A stretch of 64,000 nucleotides of DNA, taken from Chloroherpetonaceae bacterium (GTDB lineage Bacteria; Bacteroidota; Chlorobiia; Chlorobiales; Thermochlorobacteraceae). Below are positions 25,389 through 34,009 of the stretch, in pieces. The stretch covers positions 115,456 to 179,455 of the forward strand of contig JANWWA010000002.1 of the NCBI GenBank assembly GCA_025056565.1, given 5' to 3'. The notes beneath the pieces were generated by a model, which ran no database searches, was not told where the DNA came from, and was given only the letters and a program-made list of their open reading frames with translations. The stretch's first letter is position 1, and every line of letters begins with the position of its first letter. A program made the translations under genes and the position numbers.

Positions 25389-25991
25389 TTAGAACTGAAT
25401 AATGCGCCGCGCTGTAACATAGCGCTGTTTGTAATAGCGCTCTTGCAAGTTACTAACTGTAATGCCAATCTTGGTGCTGGCGTGCACGAAGTTGCCGTCA
25501 CCAATATAAATCCCCACATGGGAAATGCCCTTGCCATAGATGTTAAAGAAAACAAGGTCGCCAAATTGCAGATCGCGTAGCTCAACGGGAGTGCCAACTT
25601 GGGCTTGAGCAGCCGAAGAGCGAGGCAGTTCAACTTTGAGCGCATCACGGAACACCTTGCCAGTAAAGCCAGAGCAATCAAACCCAGTCTCATCTTGTCC
25701 GCCGTAACGGTAACTGGCACCGAGGTAGCGGTTGATTTCTGCATTCAAGCGTGCTTTGGCATCTGCACCTACAGACGCAAGCCGCAGACTTTCGCGAAAA
25801 CGAGGCAGCTCACCGTTTGGACTGCTGGGAGCGTCTGAGTGCTGCTCTGACTCGAGCGCTTTGATTTCTTCGTGTGACACAGGTTTAGACTTGTAGCGCA
25901 TTGCTGAAGTAGTGGACTGGCAAGCCTGCACGCTCAAGGCACACACTATCGCAAGCATTGAAAGCAGAAGCGCGTCAGACGGTTTAGACAT
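25389..25991 (-). CDS. NlpC/P60-family lipoprotein, cell-wall endopeptidase
   Basis: 200-aa lipoprotein with a lipobox at the end of the N-terminal hydrophobic stretch (ALSVQAC, Cys about 24). The NlpC/P60 domain occupies the C-terminal 115 residues: the catalytic Cys is in TGFDCSGFTGKVF, the His in ISHVGIYIGDGNFVH, and the third polar residue follows in FVHAST. Such enzymes cleave D-gamma-glutamyl-meso-DAP or related peptidoglycan bonds (Spr/NlpC type). It is probably the first gene of the envelope cluster: the subtilisin gene begins 10 bp after its stop, and 120 bp separate it from tmk upstream. Confidence 0.92.
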   Translation of the reverse strand: MSKPSDALLLSMLAIVCALSVQACQSTTSAMRYKSKPVSHEEIKALESEQHSDAPSSPNGELPRFRESLRLASVGADAKARLNAEINRYLGASYRYGGQDETGFDCSGFTGKVFRDALKVELPRSSAAQAQVGTPVELRDLQFGDLVFFNIYGKGISHVGIYIGDGNFVHASTKIGITVSNLQERYYKQRYVTARRIIQF

Positions 25992-26111
25992 ATGCTAACC
26001 GATATTTTATGCCAATATAACGATGCAATGCACATTGTCGGCAGCCGTCCATAGTAGGCTCAAATGTCTTGCTGCCTTTGGAAAGAGAAGTGCCGCAGAA
26101 CAATGCGGTCG

Positions 26112-26768
26112 CTATGTGGCACGGGTTTGCGCCAATTTTTTTTGTACATGCATGACGATTTCTTGATGCAGGTCTGAGACGGAGCGCAAGGCATCAAGCA
26201 TGACAAAGCGCTCTGGCTCTTGCTGCACCAACGTGCGATACCCTTCTCGCACGCGGTAATAGAAGTCCAAACCAGCACTTTCCATTCGGTCCAAAGGCAA
26301 ATCCTTTTTGTCGAAAGCCAGTGGCAAAGATTTCTCTGAAAATTTGCGCATCAAGGCATCTTCGGGCAAAATGTCTAAGTAGAAAGTAAGTGTGGGCACA
26401 AGTCCAAAAGCAGCGATACGGTTAATTGTCCGAATGACGTCAAGGTCAATGCCGCGTCCAAAGCCTTGATAAGCAACAGTGGAATCATAGAATCGGTCGA
26501 GAATGACAATCACATCTTTTTGTAGGGCAGGCAAAATCACGGCTTGGCAGAGTTCAGCGCGACTGGCAGCAAAGAGCAAAAGCTCAGTGGTGGGGTGAAT
26601 CTCGTGCTGGCTTTTAAGTAGAAGTTGACGGATACTTTCTGCGGTGGGAACGCCGCCCGGCTCCCGCACGGCAAGGGTTTCCAAGCCCGCAGTGTGAAGG
26701 TAGGTTTTAAGCAACTTTACCTGCGTGGTTTTCCCGCTGCCATCTATGCCTTCAAACGAAATCAGCAT
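26112..26768 (-). CDS. tmk: Thymidylate kinase
   Basis: dTMP kinase, 218 aa. The P-loop is [20 protein letters not shown] at the N terminus, the DRX motif is [20 protein letters not shown], and the lid follows ([20 protein letters not shown]). The enzyme makes dTDP for DNA synthesis. The lid carries few Arg residues, while the P-loop is [10 protein letters not shown] do not assign the E. coli or human subtype. It starts 18 bp after the LOG-family gene, implying co-transcription. Confidence 0.95.
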   Translation of the reverse strand: MLISFEGIDGSGKTTQVKLLKTYLHTAGLETLAVREPGGVPTAESIRQLLLKSQHEIHPTTELLLFAASRAELCQAVILPALQKDVIVILDRFYDSTVAYQGFGRGIDLDVIRTINRIAAFGLVPTLTFYLDILPEDALMRKFSEKSLPLAFDKKDLPLDRMESAGLDFYYRVREGYRTLVQQEPERFVMLDALRSVSDLHQEIVMHVQKKLAQTRAT

Positions 26769-26786
26769 GGCGGCTTTGCTGAAAAG

Positions 26787-27380
26787 TTAAAGCAGTTCTT
26801 TCGGCACAGCGGTGCTGATGATGCGCGGTTGCAGTATCTCTGCCAGCAGCTCAGAGACCGACGATGAGACCAGCAGTGCCGTGCGCTGACTAGGCTTCAC
26901 AAACCCCTCTGAGACGGCGTGATCCAGAAATGCTAAGAGCGAGTCGTAGTAGCCATCAATGTTCAATATCCCGCAGGGCTTCTGGTGAAATCCAAGCTGT
27001 GCCCATGTTAGAATTTCAAAGAGTTCGTCCAGTGTGCCCAAACCACCAGAAAGTGCAATGAAGGCATCGGAGAGCTCGACCATTTTGGCTTTCCGAGCGT
27101 GCATAGAGTCCACCACAATCAGCTCCGTCAAGCCACGGTGAGCAGACTCTCGCCGCACCAGCATTTCAGGGATAACGCCCACGACCTCGCCGCCTTGCGC
27201 AAGGGCTGCATCAGCCAAAATGCCCATCAATCCGAGTTGTCCGCCACCATAGACAAGCCGCAAGCCATGCTGAGCAATCGCAGTGCCTAATGCACTGGCA
27301 GCGGCGCGATGTGCAGGGCTATTGCCCGTGCGAGACCCGCAATAGACACAGATGGATTTTGGTGGCTGTGCTGTTGCCAT
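26787..27380 (-). CDS. LOG-family protein (nucleotide monophosphate phosphoribohydrolase type)
   Basis: 197-aa Rossmann-fold protein of the lonely-guy / TIGR00730 family. Plant LOG enzymes release cytokinin bases from their ribotides. Bacterial members (such as PpnN-like and YvdD) hydrolyse AMP/GMP-type nucleotides. Visible motifs are ICVYCGSRTGNSPAHRAAA, LVYGGGQLGLMGILADAAL, MHARKAKMVELSDAFIALSG and GGLGTLDELFEILTW. The signature is SGGLGTLDE instead of the usual PGGxGTxxE; the catalytic Arg and Glu positions (HARK and DELFE) are kept. The ATG at 27380 is preferred over an adjacent TTG. Confidence 0.9.
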   Translation of the reverse strand: MATAQPPKSICVYCGSRTGNSPAHRAAASALGTAIAQHGLRLVYGGGQLGLMGILADAALAQGGEVVGVIPEMLVRRESAHRGLTELIVVDSMHARKAKMVELSDAFIALSGGLGTLDELFEILTWAQLGFHQKPCGILNIDGYYDSLLAFLDHAVSEGFVKPSQRTALLVSSSVSELLAEILQPRIISTAVPKELL

Positions 27381-27453
27381 CAAGCTATGGTTGGCAGGTG
27401 ATGATGCCTTTCAAAGATATGCAGCGTATCACGCGCAACCAAGTACACGAGGA

Positions 27454-27960
27454 TTACTTACGACTGCGCCGTCGCTTGGGGGGAGTGGTGCGCACAGGTC
27501 GTGGCTCTGCATCAGCCTTTGGCTTACGACCACGTCGGCGAGAGGAAGGCGCATCAGGATTCGTATCGTCAGTAGGTAAGATAATGCCTGTAGAAGAGTA
27601 TATCTCCACCAAGTTCCCATCAGGGTCAAGAATGAAAAAGGCGCGTCCATCTCGCCGCTTAGCAGGCGGAGTGAGAATATGCACGTCGTTTTCTTTTAGG
27701 AATGCTGCGGCAGCATCAACTTCTTCATCGGTCTCCAAACGCAAGCCGAAGTGATCGACACGAATGTCGCGGGCTTCATTAGAGCTAGGGGTTTCAGCGC
27801 GCACCAGAACCAGCATATCGCCGCCCGCTTCTAAGTAAGTCATGTTGATGCCTAGCCGATGATGTAGCTTGAAGCCAATGAGCTTAGTGTAAAACTCTTC
27901 CGAGCGGCGCAAATCATTGACGCGCAGCGTGATTTGGCTAATGCCTGTCAGTTTCAGCAT
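27454..27960 (-). CDS. VOC (glyoxalase/bleomycin-resistance) family protein
   Basis: 168-aa single-chain vicinal-oxygen-chelate protein. The first beta-alpha-beta-beta-beta unit starts ISQITLRVNDLRRSEEFYTK and the second has VDHFGLRLETDEEVDAA and AFFILDPDGNLVEIYSS. His and Glu positions suited to metal binding are present (DHFGL and VEIYS). The basic C-terminal tail (RRRGRKPKADAEPRP, ending RRRSRK) is AT-hook-like and unusual for the family. Substrate unknown. It begins 16 bp after rpoZ, so it is probably transcribed from the yicC-gmk-rpoZ operon. Confidence 0.88.
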   Translation of the reverse strand: MLKLTGISQITLRVNDLRRSEEFYTKLIGFKLHHRLGINMTYLEAGGDMLVLVRAETPSSNEARDIRVDHFGLRLETDEEVDAAAAFLKENDVHILTPPAKRRDGRAFFILDPDGNLVEIYSSTGIILPTDDTNPDAPSSRRRGRKPKADAEPRPVRTTPPKRRRSRK

Positions 27961-27976
27961 AAATGGCTAAGGCAAG

Positions 27977-28294
27977 TTACTTACGGCGCACAGGAAGTTC
28001 GCGGTATTCAAACGTATAGGCTCTGTTTTCATACTCGTTGATGGCTGTAATCGTCGGTTTCGGCATTTTTTCATACTTAATGCTGATGGCAACTTGCTCT
28101 GGAAAAATGCGGTCTGCTTCCGCTTCATTGGCAGGGTTGCGAATTTTTGCCTTAAATGGCGCGAGCTTTTCTTCCAGCTCAAGTCGCTGCTGCTCATTGA
28201 TTTCTTTGGCTCGGCGTGCCATCGCTACAGTTATTTCATAGATGTTGCTGCTCTGATGCATAATCTTAGAAAAGTCAATCACTCGAATAGGCAT
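27977..28294 (-). CDS. rpoZ: RNA polymerase omega subunit (Rpb6 family)
   Basis: 105-aa protein. The segment SSNIYEITVAMARRAKEINE is the conserved omega/Rpb6 core, which clamps the beta-prime subunit and stabilises RNA polymerase. The C-terminal half (KPTITAINEYENRAYTFEYR) resembles the omega-like proteins of the Bacteroidota/Chlorobiota and not the E. coli form. Position confirms it: 14 bp downstream of gmk, the usual gmk-rpoZ order. Confidence 0.88.
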   Translation of the reverse strand: MPIRVIDFSKIMHQSSNIYEITVAMARRAKEINEQQRLELEEKLAPFKAKIRNPANEAEADRIFPEQVAISIKYEKMPKPTITAINEYENRAYTFEYRELPVRRK

Positions 28295-28308
28295 AGTTAG
28301 AGTGTCGT

Positions 28309-28935
28309 TTAGGTTGACGAGACACTAAGAAACTGCGAAATAATTGTTCTGATTTCTTCAATTGCACGTTCGAGCGAGTCATTGACGACCACTGCGTCGA
28401 ACTGGTCAGCAAATGAGAGCTCATATGCTGCGCGCTCCAATCGTCGCTCAATCGCGTCTGGTGTCTCCGTGCGGCGCTTCATCAAGCGCTCTTTTAGAGC
28501 ATCCATACTAGGCGGCTTGATGAAGATAAGTAGGGCTTGATTGCCATAGAGCTTTTTGACTGCCATAGCACCGTGAACATCTAAATCTAATAGTAAGTGC
28601 CGCCCGCGTGAGAGCACCGCATGAGCATTCTCCTTCAAGGTGCCGTAGTAATGTCCAAAGTGCTCAGAGTGCTCAATAAACTCACCAGCTTGCAACTTTT
28701 TCTCGAACTCTGGCTTAGAGAGAAAAAAATACTCTCGCCCGTTTTGCTCACCTTCGCGCATTGGACGCGTGGTGGCGGAAACTGAAAAAGAGATATTCGG
28801 AAAGGCTTCAAGTATCACCTTTGCAATCGTTGATTTACCTGTACCAGAAGGTGCAGCAAACACAATCAGCTTACCTGGGGGTGTCTCTGCCTGAGCTGAC
28901 GCTGCGTGGAGCGATGCGTGCGAAAGTTCCGTCAT
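28309..28935 (-). CDS. gmk: Guanylate kinase
   Basis: GMP kinase (208 aa) that converts GMP to GDP. The P-loop is IVFAAPSGTGKSTIAKVIL (about residue 26). The GMP-binding segment is SVSATTRPMREGEQNGREYF, then FIEHSEHFGHYYGTLKE. The LID contains KERLMKRRTETPDAIERRLE. The N-terminal 20 residues are a short extension beyond the usual start, so an internal start is possible, but no ATG lies nearer the domain. It is the central gene of yicC-gmk-rpoZ; the yicC gene ends 36 bp upstream. Confidence 0.96.
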   Translation of the reverse strand: MTELSHASLHAASAQAETPPGKLIVFAAPSGTGKSTIAKVILEAFPNISFSVSATTRPMREGEQNGREYFFLSKPEFEKKLQAGEFIEHSEHFGHYYGTLKENAHAVLSRGRHLLLDLDVHGAMAVKKLYGNQALLIFIKPPSMDALKERLMKRRTETPDAIERRLERAAYELSFADQFDAVVVNDSLERAIEEIRTIISQFLSVSST

Positions 28936-28971
28936 ATCCTATGCATTGGGCGAATTTAAGAAATTGTAAAA

Positions 28972-29853
28972 TTATTCAATATTTTGGACTTGCTCACGAA
29001 TTTTTTCCAATTCTTCTTTTAGGAAAACAACTGCCTGTGAGATGTCGGCATTTTGCGACTTAGCAGCGATAGTATTGGCTTCACGATTTTGTTCTTGCAA
29101 AAGAAAATTAAGCCGTCGCCCAGGTGCATCGGACTGACGGAGCGTCTCTAAGAAAAACTTGTTGTGACTACGGAAGCGAATACACTCCTCTGTAATGTCA
29201 AGCTTATCGGCTAAGAGCACAATCTCCAATTCTAACCGCTCACGGCTGACTTTGCTTTCATCGGTAAGCACCTCTCGCACTTTGGCGCGCAGTTTTTCCC
29301 GCGTCTCTTGAATGGTCTGCTGTGAAAGTTGCTCAATGTAAGAGAGCGTGCGTTCAATAGCAGCAATGCGTTGTTCAAAATCGCGTTGCAGTTCTGCGCC
29401 TTCCTTACGACGCATTTCCTTAACAGATTGAACTGCTTGCTCAATTGCTTTGCACATTACTTGCCACTCGTGCTCCGATTCTTCTGAAATGTCCTCAACC
29501 AGCTCAAACATATCCGCAAACCTTAGCAGGTGATCTAAGGTAATAGGGTCTTGCAGACCTGTGAGCTCCCTAAGGGTCTGAAGCAAAGATAAATATGTCT
29601 TCACGGCCTCAGGTCTAAGGCGCATCGGCAGCATTTCATCAGAGCGCTCGAGCTGCACAGTGACGGAAATTTTGCCACGCTGAAGCCCCTTTCGCACCAA
29701 TTCCCGAGCTTCCAATTCTCGAGCTTGAAATGGACGTGGTAATTTGACCGAAATTTCTAAGAAACGGCTGTTGATTGAACGAATCTCAGCCGTGGCTCGC
29801 AGACCGTTTTCGGCATACTCTCCTCTGCCGTAACCGGTCATACTTTCAATCAT
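28972..29853 (-). CDS. yicC: YicC-family endoribonuclease
   Basis: 293-aa protein with the N-terminal signature MIESMTGYGRGEYAENG, SINSRFLEISVKLPRPFQAR, and the C-terminal DUF1732 block (GRRLNFLLQEQNREANTIAA). E. coli YicC is a Mn-dependent endoribonuclease implicated in sRNA decay. The start at 29853 fits the family; an upstream in-frame TTG (29922) would add 23 unrelated residues. It heads the minus-strand operon with gmk and rpoZ and is divergent from rpsO. Confidence 0.92.
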   Translation of the reverse strand: MIESMTGYGRGEYAENGLRATAEIRSINSRFLEISVKLPRPFQARELEARELVRKGLQRGKISVTVQLERSDEMLPMRLRPEAVKTYLSLLQTLRELTGLQDPITLDHLLRFADMFELVEDISEESEHEWQVMCKAIEQAVQSVKEMRRKEGAELQRDFEQRIAAIERTLSYIEQLSQQTIQETREKLRAKVREVLTDESKVSRERLELEIVLLADKLDITEECIRFRSHNKFFLETLRQSDAPGRRLNFLLQEQNREANTIAAKSQNADISQAVVFLKEELEKIREQVQNIE

Positions 29854-30071
29854 TGGCAGGTTTGCGTGTTCGTTTTTGATTGAGTGAGTGAATGTGCCTA
29901 CTCTGAACCGCAAAAATAGCAAAGCCAGAGGTTTATGCTAAATGCCGTGCAAGTGCAAACATGAGGTTGCACCTTTTCCTGCACGAGTGAAGCGCTGAGC
30001 TTTGTAGTACTGCACATTGCCTTGTTACGCTAGGAGAAAATAAGAGAATGCAAGTGCAGCCCTCACGATGT

Positions 30072-30100
30072 TTGGTAACAAAACTGCAAAGTGCTATCTT
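30072..30100 (+). promoter_or_regulatory. Candidate rpsO promoter
   Basis: TTGGTA (30072-30077) and TATCTT (30095-30100) are separated by 17 bp, giving a leader of about 30 nt before the rpsO ATG. This is the best sigma-70-like pair in the 284-bp region between yicC and rpsO. Confidence 0.45.
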
Positions 30101-30137
30101 GTAGCTCAATTTTCTTGGGTGAAATTTTTGAGAAACC

Positions 30138-30407
30138 ATGCCTCTAACAAAAGAGAAGAAAGCCGAACTGATTCAAAAATTTGGAGGTTCACCGAGCAAC
30201 ACTGGTTCAACAGAGGTGCAAGTTGCGCTGCTGACTGAACACATCAATCAACTGACCGAGCATCTGAAGGTGCACAGGAAGGATAATCATTCCCGCTACG
30301 GTCTGCTCAAGCTGGTAGGCAAGCGCAAGCGCCTTTTGAGCTATCTTCAGAGAGTGGATATTACGCGCTACCGCAAGTTGATTGCGGAACTCGATATTCG
30401 AAAGTAG
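30138..30407 (+). CDS. rpsO: 30S ribosomal protein S15
   Basis: 89-aa ribosomal protein, exactly the usual length. Diagnostic segments are [40 protein letters not shown] and [20 protein letters not shown] with [14 protein letters not shown]15 binds the three-way junction of 16S rRNA helices 20-22. It is monocistronic here, closed by an intrinsic terminator 27 bp after the stop. Confidence 0.98.
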   Translation: MPLTKEKKAELIQKFGGSPSNTGSTEVQVALLTEHINQLTEHLKVHRKDNHSRYGLLKLVGKRKRLLSYLQRVDITRYRKLIAELDIRK

Positions 30408-30433
30408 CGCGCTAAGTTTGGCTTCGTGTGTGC

Positions 30434-30459
30434 AGCCCTGCTTAGCGCAGGGCTTTTTC
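30434..30459 (+). terminator. rpsO intrinsic terminator
   Basis: Stem AGCCCTGC (30434-30441) pairs with GCAGGGCT (30447-30454) around a 5-nt loop, followed by TTTT. It separates rpsO from panB, whose start lies only 16 bp beyond. Confidence 0.9.
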
Positions 30460-30475
30460 ATCTGTGCGCATAGAA

Positions 30476-31315
30476 ATGTCGACGCAACTGGGTAGCAAAA
30501 CGGTAACGCGTCAGGTTACGACGCGTTCGGTTGTTGAAATGAAGCAGCGTGGCGAAAAAATCGCTGTGCTGACCGCATATGATTTTACAATGGCGCGCCT
30601 GCTGGACCTTGCAGGCATTGATATTGTGCTCGTCGGTGATTCAGCAAGCAATGTCTTTGCAGGGTATGAGACTACCTTGCCGATTACGCTTGATGAGATG
30701 ATTTACCACACCAAAGCTGTAGTGCGGGGCGTCTATGCGGCAACAAGGCGTGCAATGATTGTGGCGGATATGCCATTTATGTCATATCAGCTCTCGCCCG
30801 AAGAGGCGCTCAAAAACGCTGGGCGAATGATGAAAGAAACAGGTTGCCATGCCGTGAAGTTGGAAGGCGGCAAAGTGATTTTAGATGCAGTTCGACGCAT
30901 TGTCGATGCAGGGATTCCTGTTATGGGTCATTTAGGGCTGACCCCGCAATCCATCTACAAGTTTGGCAGCTACAAGGTGCGCGCGCAAGAGCAAGAAGAA
31001 GCTGAGCAACTCCTACGCGATGCTGAGCTACTTGAAAAAGCAGGGGTCTTTAGCATTGTGCTCGAGAAAATCCCTCGTGCGCTGGCAGCAGAGGTTACAA
31101 GGCGCGTCTCGGTGCCAACGATTGGCATTGGCGCTGGGGCAGATTGCGACGGACAAGTGCTGGTCGTGAATGATATGCTTGGACTAAATACGCAATTTCA
31201 TCCTCGCTTCGTGCGGCGGTATGCACAGCTGGAAGAAATTATTGCAAATGCTGTGCGGCAATACATTCACGACGTGCGGCACGGCACATTTCCAAGTCAA
31301 GAGGAAAGCTACTAA
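30476..31315 (+). CDS. panB: 3-methyl-2-oxobutanoate hydroxymethyltransferase
   Basis: PanB (279 aa from ATG 30476; an in-frame GTG at 30464 is possible) makes ketopantoate from alpha-ketoisovalerate using methylene-THF, the first committed step of pantothenate and CoA synthesis. Visible are [35 protein letters not shown] (Mg-binding Asp), [47 protein letters not shown] and [20 protein letters not shown]. It begins just after the rpsO terminator, so its promoter must be within or before that hairpin, or it depends on readthrough. Confidence 0.97.
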   Translation: MSTQLGSKTVTRQVTTRSVVEMKQRGEKIAVLTAYDFTMARLLDLAGIDIVLVGDSASNVFAGYETTLPITLDEMIYHTKAVVRGVYAATRRAMIVADMPFMSYQLSPEEALKNAGRMMKETGCHAVKLEGGKVILDAVRRIVDAGIPVMGHLGLTPQSIYKFGSYKVRAQEQEEAEQLLRDAELLEKAGVFSIVLEKIPRALAAEVTRRVSVPTIGIGAGADCDGQVLVVNDMLGLNTQFHPRFVRRYAQLEEIIANAVRQYIHDVRHGTFPSQEESY

Positions 31316-31366
31316 TCAGGTCATCAGAGCGTTGCAGACCGCTCAACCCAACCAAACAAAAACGCT

Positions 31367-31828
31367 ATGACACTCAAAGAACGCATCAATGAGGACCTAA
31401 AAGCAGCCATAAAATCAGGTGATAAAATACGTCTTGAGGCTATTCGCGCTATCAAAAAGGACATTATTGAAAAAGAAACCGCTGAAAAACGTGGTCACCG
31501 TGGCGACCTGACCCCCGAAGAAGAGCTGGAAGTGCTAACGACGATGGTGAAGCGTCGACGGGACTCAATTGAGCAGTTTAAGCAAGCAGGGCGGCAAGAC
31601 CTTGTCGAGGAAGAAATGCAGCAGCTTGCCGTAATTGAAGCCTATCTTCCTGCGCAGCTGTCTGAAGCGGAAATTAAAGACGTGCTCAAGCGCATCATTG
31701 AGCAAGTTGGCGCATCATCTGCAAAAGATTTAGGCAAGGTGATGGGTGCTGCAATGAAGGAACTGAAAGGCAAAGCTGATGGAAGCGTGGTGCAAAAATT
31801 AGCCAAAGAGCTTTTGCCAGTGCAATAG
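31367..31828 (+). CDS. GatB/YqeY domain-containing protein
   Basis: 153-aa YqeY-type protein: LKERINEDLKAAIKSGDKIR, LEAIRAIKKDIIEKE, RRDSIEQFKQAGRQDLVEEE, and LPAQLSEAEIKDVLKRIIEQ with DLGKVMGAAMKELKGKADGS. The C-terminal domain is homologous to the tRNA-contacting tail of the GatB amidotransferase subunit, but free-standing YqeY proteins have no settled function. It is 51 bp after panB and 6 bp before the GNAT gene, so it is likely part of the same operon. Confidence 0.94.
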   Translation: MTLKERINEDLKAAIKSGDKIRLEAIRAIKKDIIEKETAEKRGHRGDLTPEEELEVLTTMVKRRRDSIEQFKQAGRQDLVEEEMQQLAVIEAYLPAQLSEAEIKDVLKRIIEQVGASSAKDLGKVMGAAMKELKGKADGSVVQKLAKELLPVQ

Positions 31829-31834
31829 ACTCTA

Positions 31835-32434
31835 ATGCGAATAGAAGGACACCGACTGTACATTCGTCCTGTTGAAATGCACGATGCGCAAGCTCTAACC
31901 GACGCCATCAATGCCTCTTTGGAGACGCTGCGCCCTTGGATGCCTTGGGCTCAGACCAAAGTCACGCTGGAGGCGGAACTGAAGTTCATTGAAAATGCAA
32001 TTGCTGAGATGTTTACCAACAAGTCGCTCACCTTTTGCATCTGCTTGCGGCAGGGCGACGAGATTTTGGGTACAGTTGGCACGCATACGATTGACTGGCT
32101 AAACTTCAAGACCGCGATTGGATACTGGATTGTGTCGGCGCATCAAGGCAAGGGCTATGCATCGGAGGCAACCTTGCTGCTGCTCGAGTATCTTTTCACA
32201 GATATGAATCTCTACAGGGTGTCGGCATCAGCGGCACCAAATAATCTGGCAAGTGCACGCGTATTGGAAAAATTAGGGTTTCAGTTTGAGGGAGTGCAGC
32301 GCGGAGCATTTCTTGTAGGCACGCGCTGGCAAGACTTGAGAGAATACGCCATCCTGCAGCCTGAGTATAAGCAACACCGCAGCGAACTATACCGCAAGTT
32401 CTTGGCTGGTCAAGCGCCCAGAGTGCGTTACTGA
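31835..32434 (+). CDS. GNAT-family N-acetyltransferase (RimJ/RimL type)
   Basis: 199-aa acetyltransferase of the Acetyltransf_3 group. Typical elements are LYIRPVEMHDAQALTDAINA, LRPWMPWAQTKVTLE, AIGYWIVSAHQGKGYASEAT (acetyl-CoA pyrophosphate loop, QGKGYA) and VSASAAPNNLASARVLEKLG with FQFEGVQRGAFLV. RimJ and RimL acetylate the N termini of S5 and L12; the substrate of this relative is unknown. It follows yqeY by 6 bp and converges on purF. Confidence 0.92.
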   Translation: MRIEGHRLYIRPVEMHDAQALTDAINASLETLRPWMPWAQTKVTLEAELKFIENAIAEMFTNKSLTFCICLRQGDEILGTVGTHTIDWLNFKTAIGYWIVSAHQGKGYASEATLLLLEYLFTDMNLYRVSASAAPNNLASARVLEKLGFQFEGVQRGAFLVGTRWQDLREYAILQPEYKQHRSELYRKFLAGQAPRVRY

Positions 32435-32507
32435 GTGGAGGCTTCTTTGTCGTCTTGCCAAAAACGCTCGTGTGGCAAGTCCACCGTGCGGTTACCGCCA
32501 ATGCTGG

Positions 32508-33989
32508 CTATTCATCGTTCTCCTCTTTTTCGGTAGTTGCCTCGTCAATCGGGACAGGGTAATTGCCGCTAAAGCAAGCTGTGCAGTAACTGCCTTGTTC
32601 ATTGTCGTATTTTGGCACGCTCTGGAGCATACCTTTAAGCGAAAGGTATACGAGCGAGTCGACGCCCAATTCCTGACGAATTTTCTCAACATCGCCGTTA
32701 AGTTGGTAGGCAATTAGTTTGTCGCGAGTAGGGAAGTCCATTCCGTAAAAACAAGGATGCGTGATAGGCGGCGAGCTGATGCGCAAGTGAATCTCCTTTG
32801 GGTGAGCTTCACGGAGCAATTGAACCAGCAATTTAGACGTTGTGCCACGCACGATGGAGTCATCGACCACCACGACACGGCGGTTTTTCAGAATGCCGCG
32901 CACGATATTGAATTTGGTGCGAACTTTGAACTGGCGGTCTGCATCACCCGGCTGAATAAATGTGCGTCCAACGTAGTGGTTGCGAATAAGCCCGATTTCA
33001 AGCCGAGCAGGGGAGCCGTGCTTGTTGCTTTCAGTAACAAAGCCCAGTGCAGCCGTGTTAGAGGAATCTGGTACGCTGATAACGGTAACATATTTCTCAT
33101 CGGCCTCAGGCTGTAGCCCACCTTCGTGAGACAGATTCTTGCCGAGCTTACGGCGCACTTTATCGACAGATTCGCCAAACACCACGCTATCGGGGCGAGC
33201 AAAATACACGAACTCAAAAATGCAGCGGGCCTTGCGTGCGGAGGTAGGCAAATGCATAATCTTGAACTCGCCTGTCTCGAGGGTCTGCTGGTCAATCATT
33301 AAAATTTCTCCGGGCAAAATCTCGCGTTCATATTTGGCGCCGATTAAATCAAAAGCGCAAGTCTCACTAGCTAAGAGGTAAGCAGGCTTGTCCTTTTTAT
33401 CCTGCGGCTTTTTAATGCCTAGTGAAAGCGGGCGAAAGCCAAGCGGGTCGCGAGCGGCAATTAAAGCATCGTCAGTAAGAATGACCAGTGAGTAAGCACC
33501 TTGCACTTGCATGAGTGCGTCATAAATCCGCTCCAGCGTAGTGTCAGCCTTGCTGCGTGCAATAAGGTGCAAGATGACTTCTGTGTCCGATGTGGCTTGG
33601 AAGATAACCCCATCTTCCGAGAGCTTTTTTCGCAGCGGTCGATGATTGGTCAGGTTGCCATTATGTGCCAGTGCCAAGTGTCCGCCTTTGTAGTTGACGG
33701 CGAAAGGTTGAATGTTTTGCGCCGTCTTGGCTGAACCTGTTGTGGAGTAGCGGTTATGCCCAATCGCAGCGCGTCCTTTCAGCGTGTCGAAAATGTGTGC
33801 GTCACGAAAAACTTCCGAAACGAGCCCAAAGCCCTTGTGCATTCGGAATACAGGTCGCTTTCGCTCCGAGTCGAAGTCTGCAACCACAATGCCTGCACCT
33901 TCTTGACCACGATGTTGAAGTGCATACAAGCCGTAAAAGGTATCAATAGCTGCTGCTGGGGAGTTGTAAATGCCGAAGATGCCACACAT
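32508..33989 (-). CDS. purF: Amidophosphoribosyltransferase
   Basis: Glutamine PRPP amidotransferase (493 aa), first step of purine synthesis. The nucleophile Cys2 (MCGIFGIYNSPAA) begins the Ntn domain with no long propeptide. HNRYSTTGSAKTAQNIQPF, LAHNGNLTN and the PRPP loop RVVVVDDSIVRGTTSKLLVQ are present. Four Cys ligands of a Bacillus-type 4Fe-4S cluster can be seen: ARKARCIFEF, THPCFYGMDF and YCTACFSGNYP. This argues for an oxygen-labile enzyme. The C terminus ends in an acidic Glu-rich tail. It is monocistronic or followed by no close gene; the membrane protein at 34010 lies upstream on the same strand. Confidence 0.97.
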   Translation of the reverse strand: MCGIFGIYNSPAAAIDTFYGLYALQHRGQEGAGIVVADFDSERKRPVFRMHKGFGLVSEVFRDAHIFDTLKGRAAIGHNRYSTTGSAKTAQNIQPFAVNYKGGHLALAHNGNLTNHRPLRKKLSEDGVIFQATSDTEVILHLIARSKADTTLERIYDALMQVQGAYSLVILTDDALIAARDPLGFRPLSLGIKKPQDKKDKPAYLLASETCAFDLIGAKYEREILPGEILMIDQQTLETGEFKIMHLPTSARKARCIFEFVYFARPDSVVFGESVDKVRRKLGKNLSHEGGLQPEADEKYVTVISVPDSSNTAALGFVTESNKHGSPARLEIGLIRNHYVGRTFIQPGDADRQFKVRTKFNIVRGILKNRRVVVVDDSIVRGTTSKLLVQLLREAHPKEIHLRISSPPITHPCFYGMDFPTRDKLIAYQLNGDVEKIRQELGVDSLVYLSLKGMLQSVPKYDNEQGSYCTACFSGNYPVPIDEATTEKEENDE

Positions 33990-34009
33990 AGAAATGTCTT
34001 ATATGATGA

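Noticed and set aside
25379..25744. In-frame upstream extension of the subtilisin coding sequence
   Set aside because: It overlaps the NlpC/P60 gene in another frame, and the good signal peptide begins at 25378. The extension has no family similarity.
30072..30100. S15 autoregulatory pseudoknot in the rpsO leader
   Set aside because: The leader is about 30 nt; I could not see the pairing known from E. coli rpsO.
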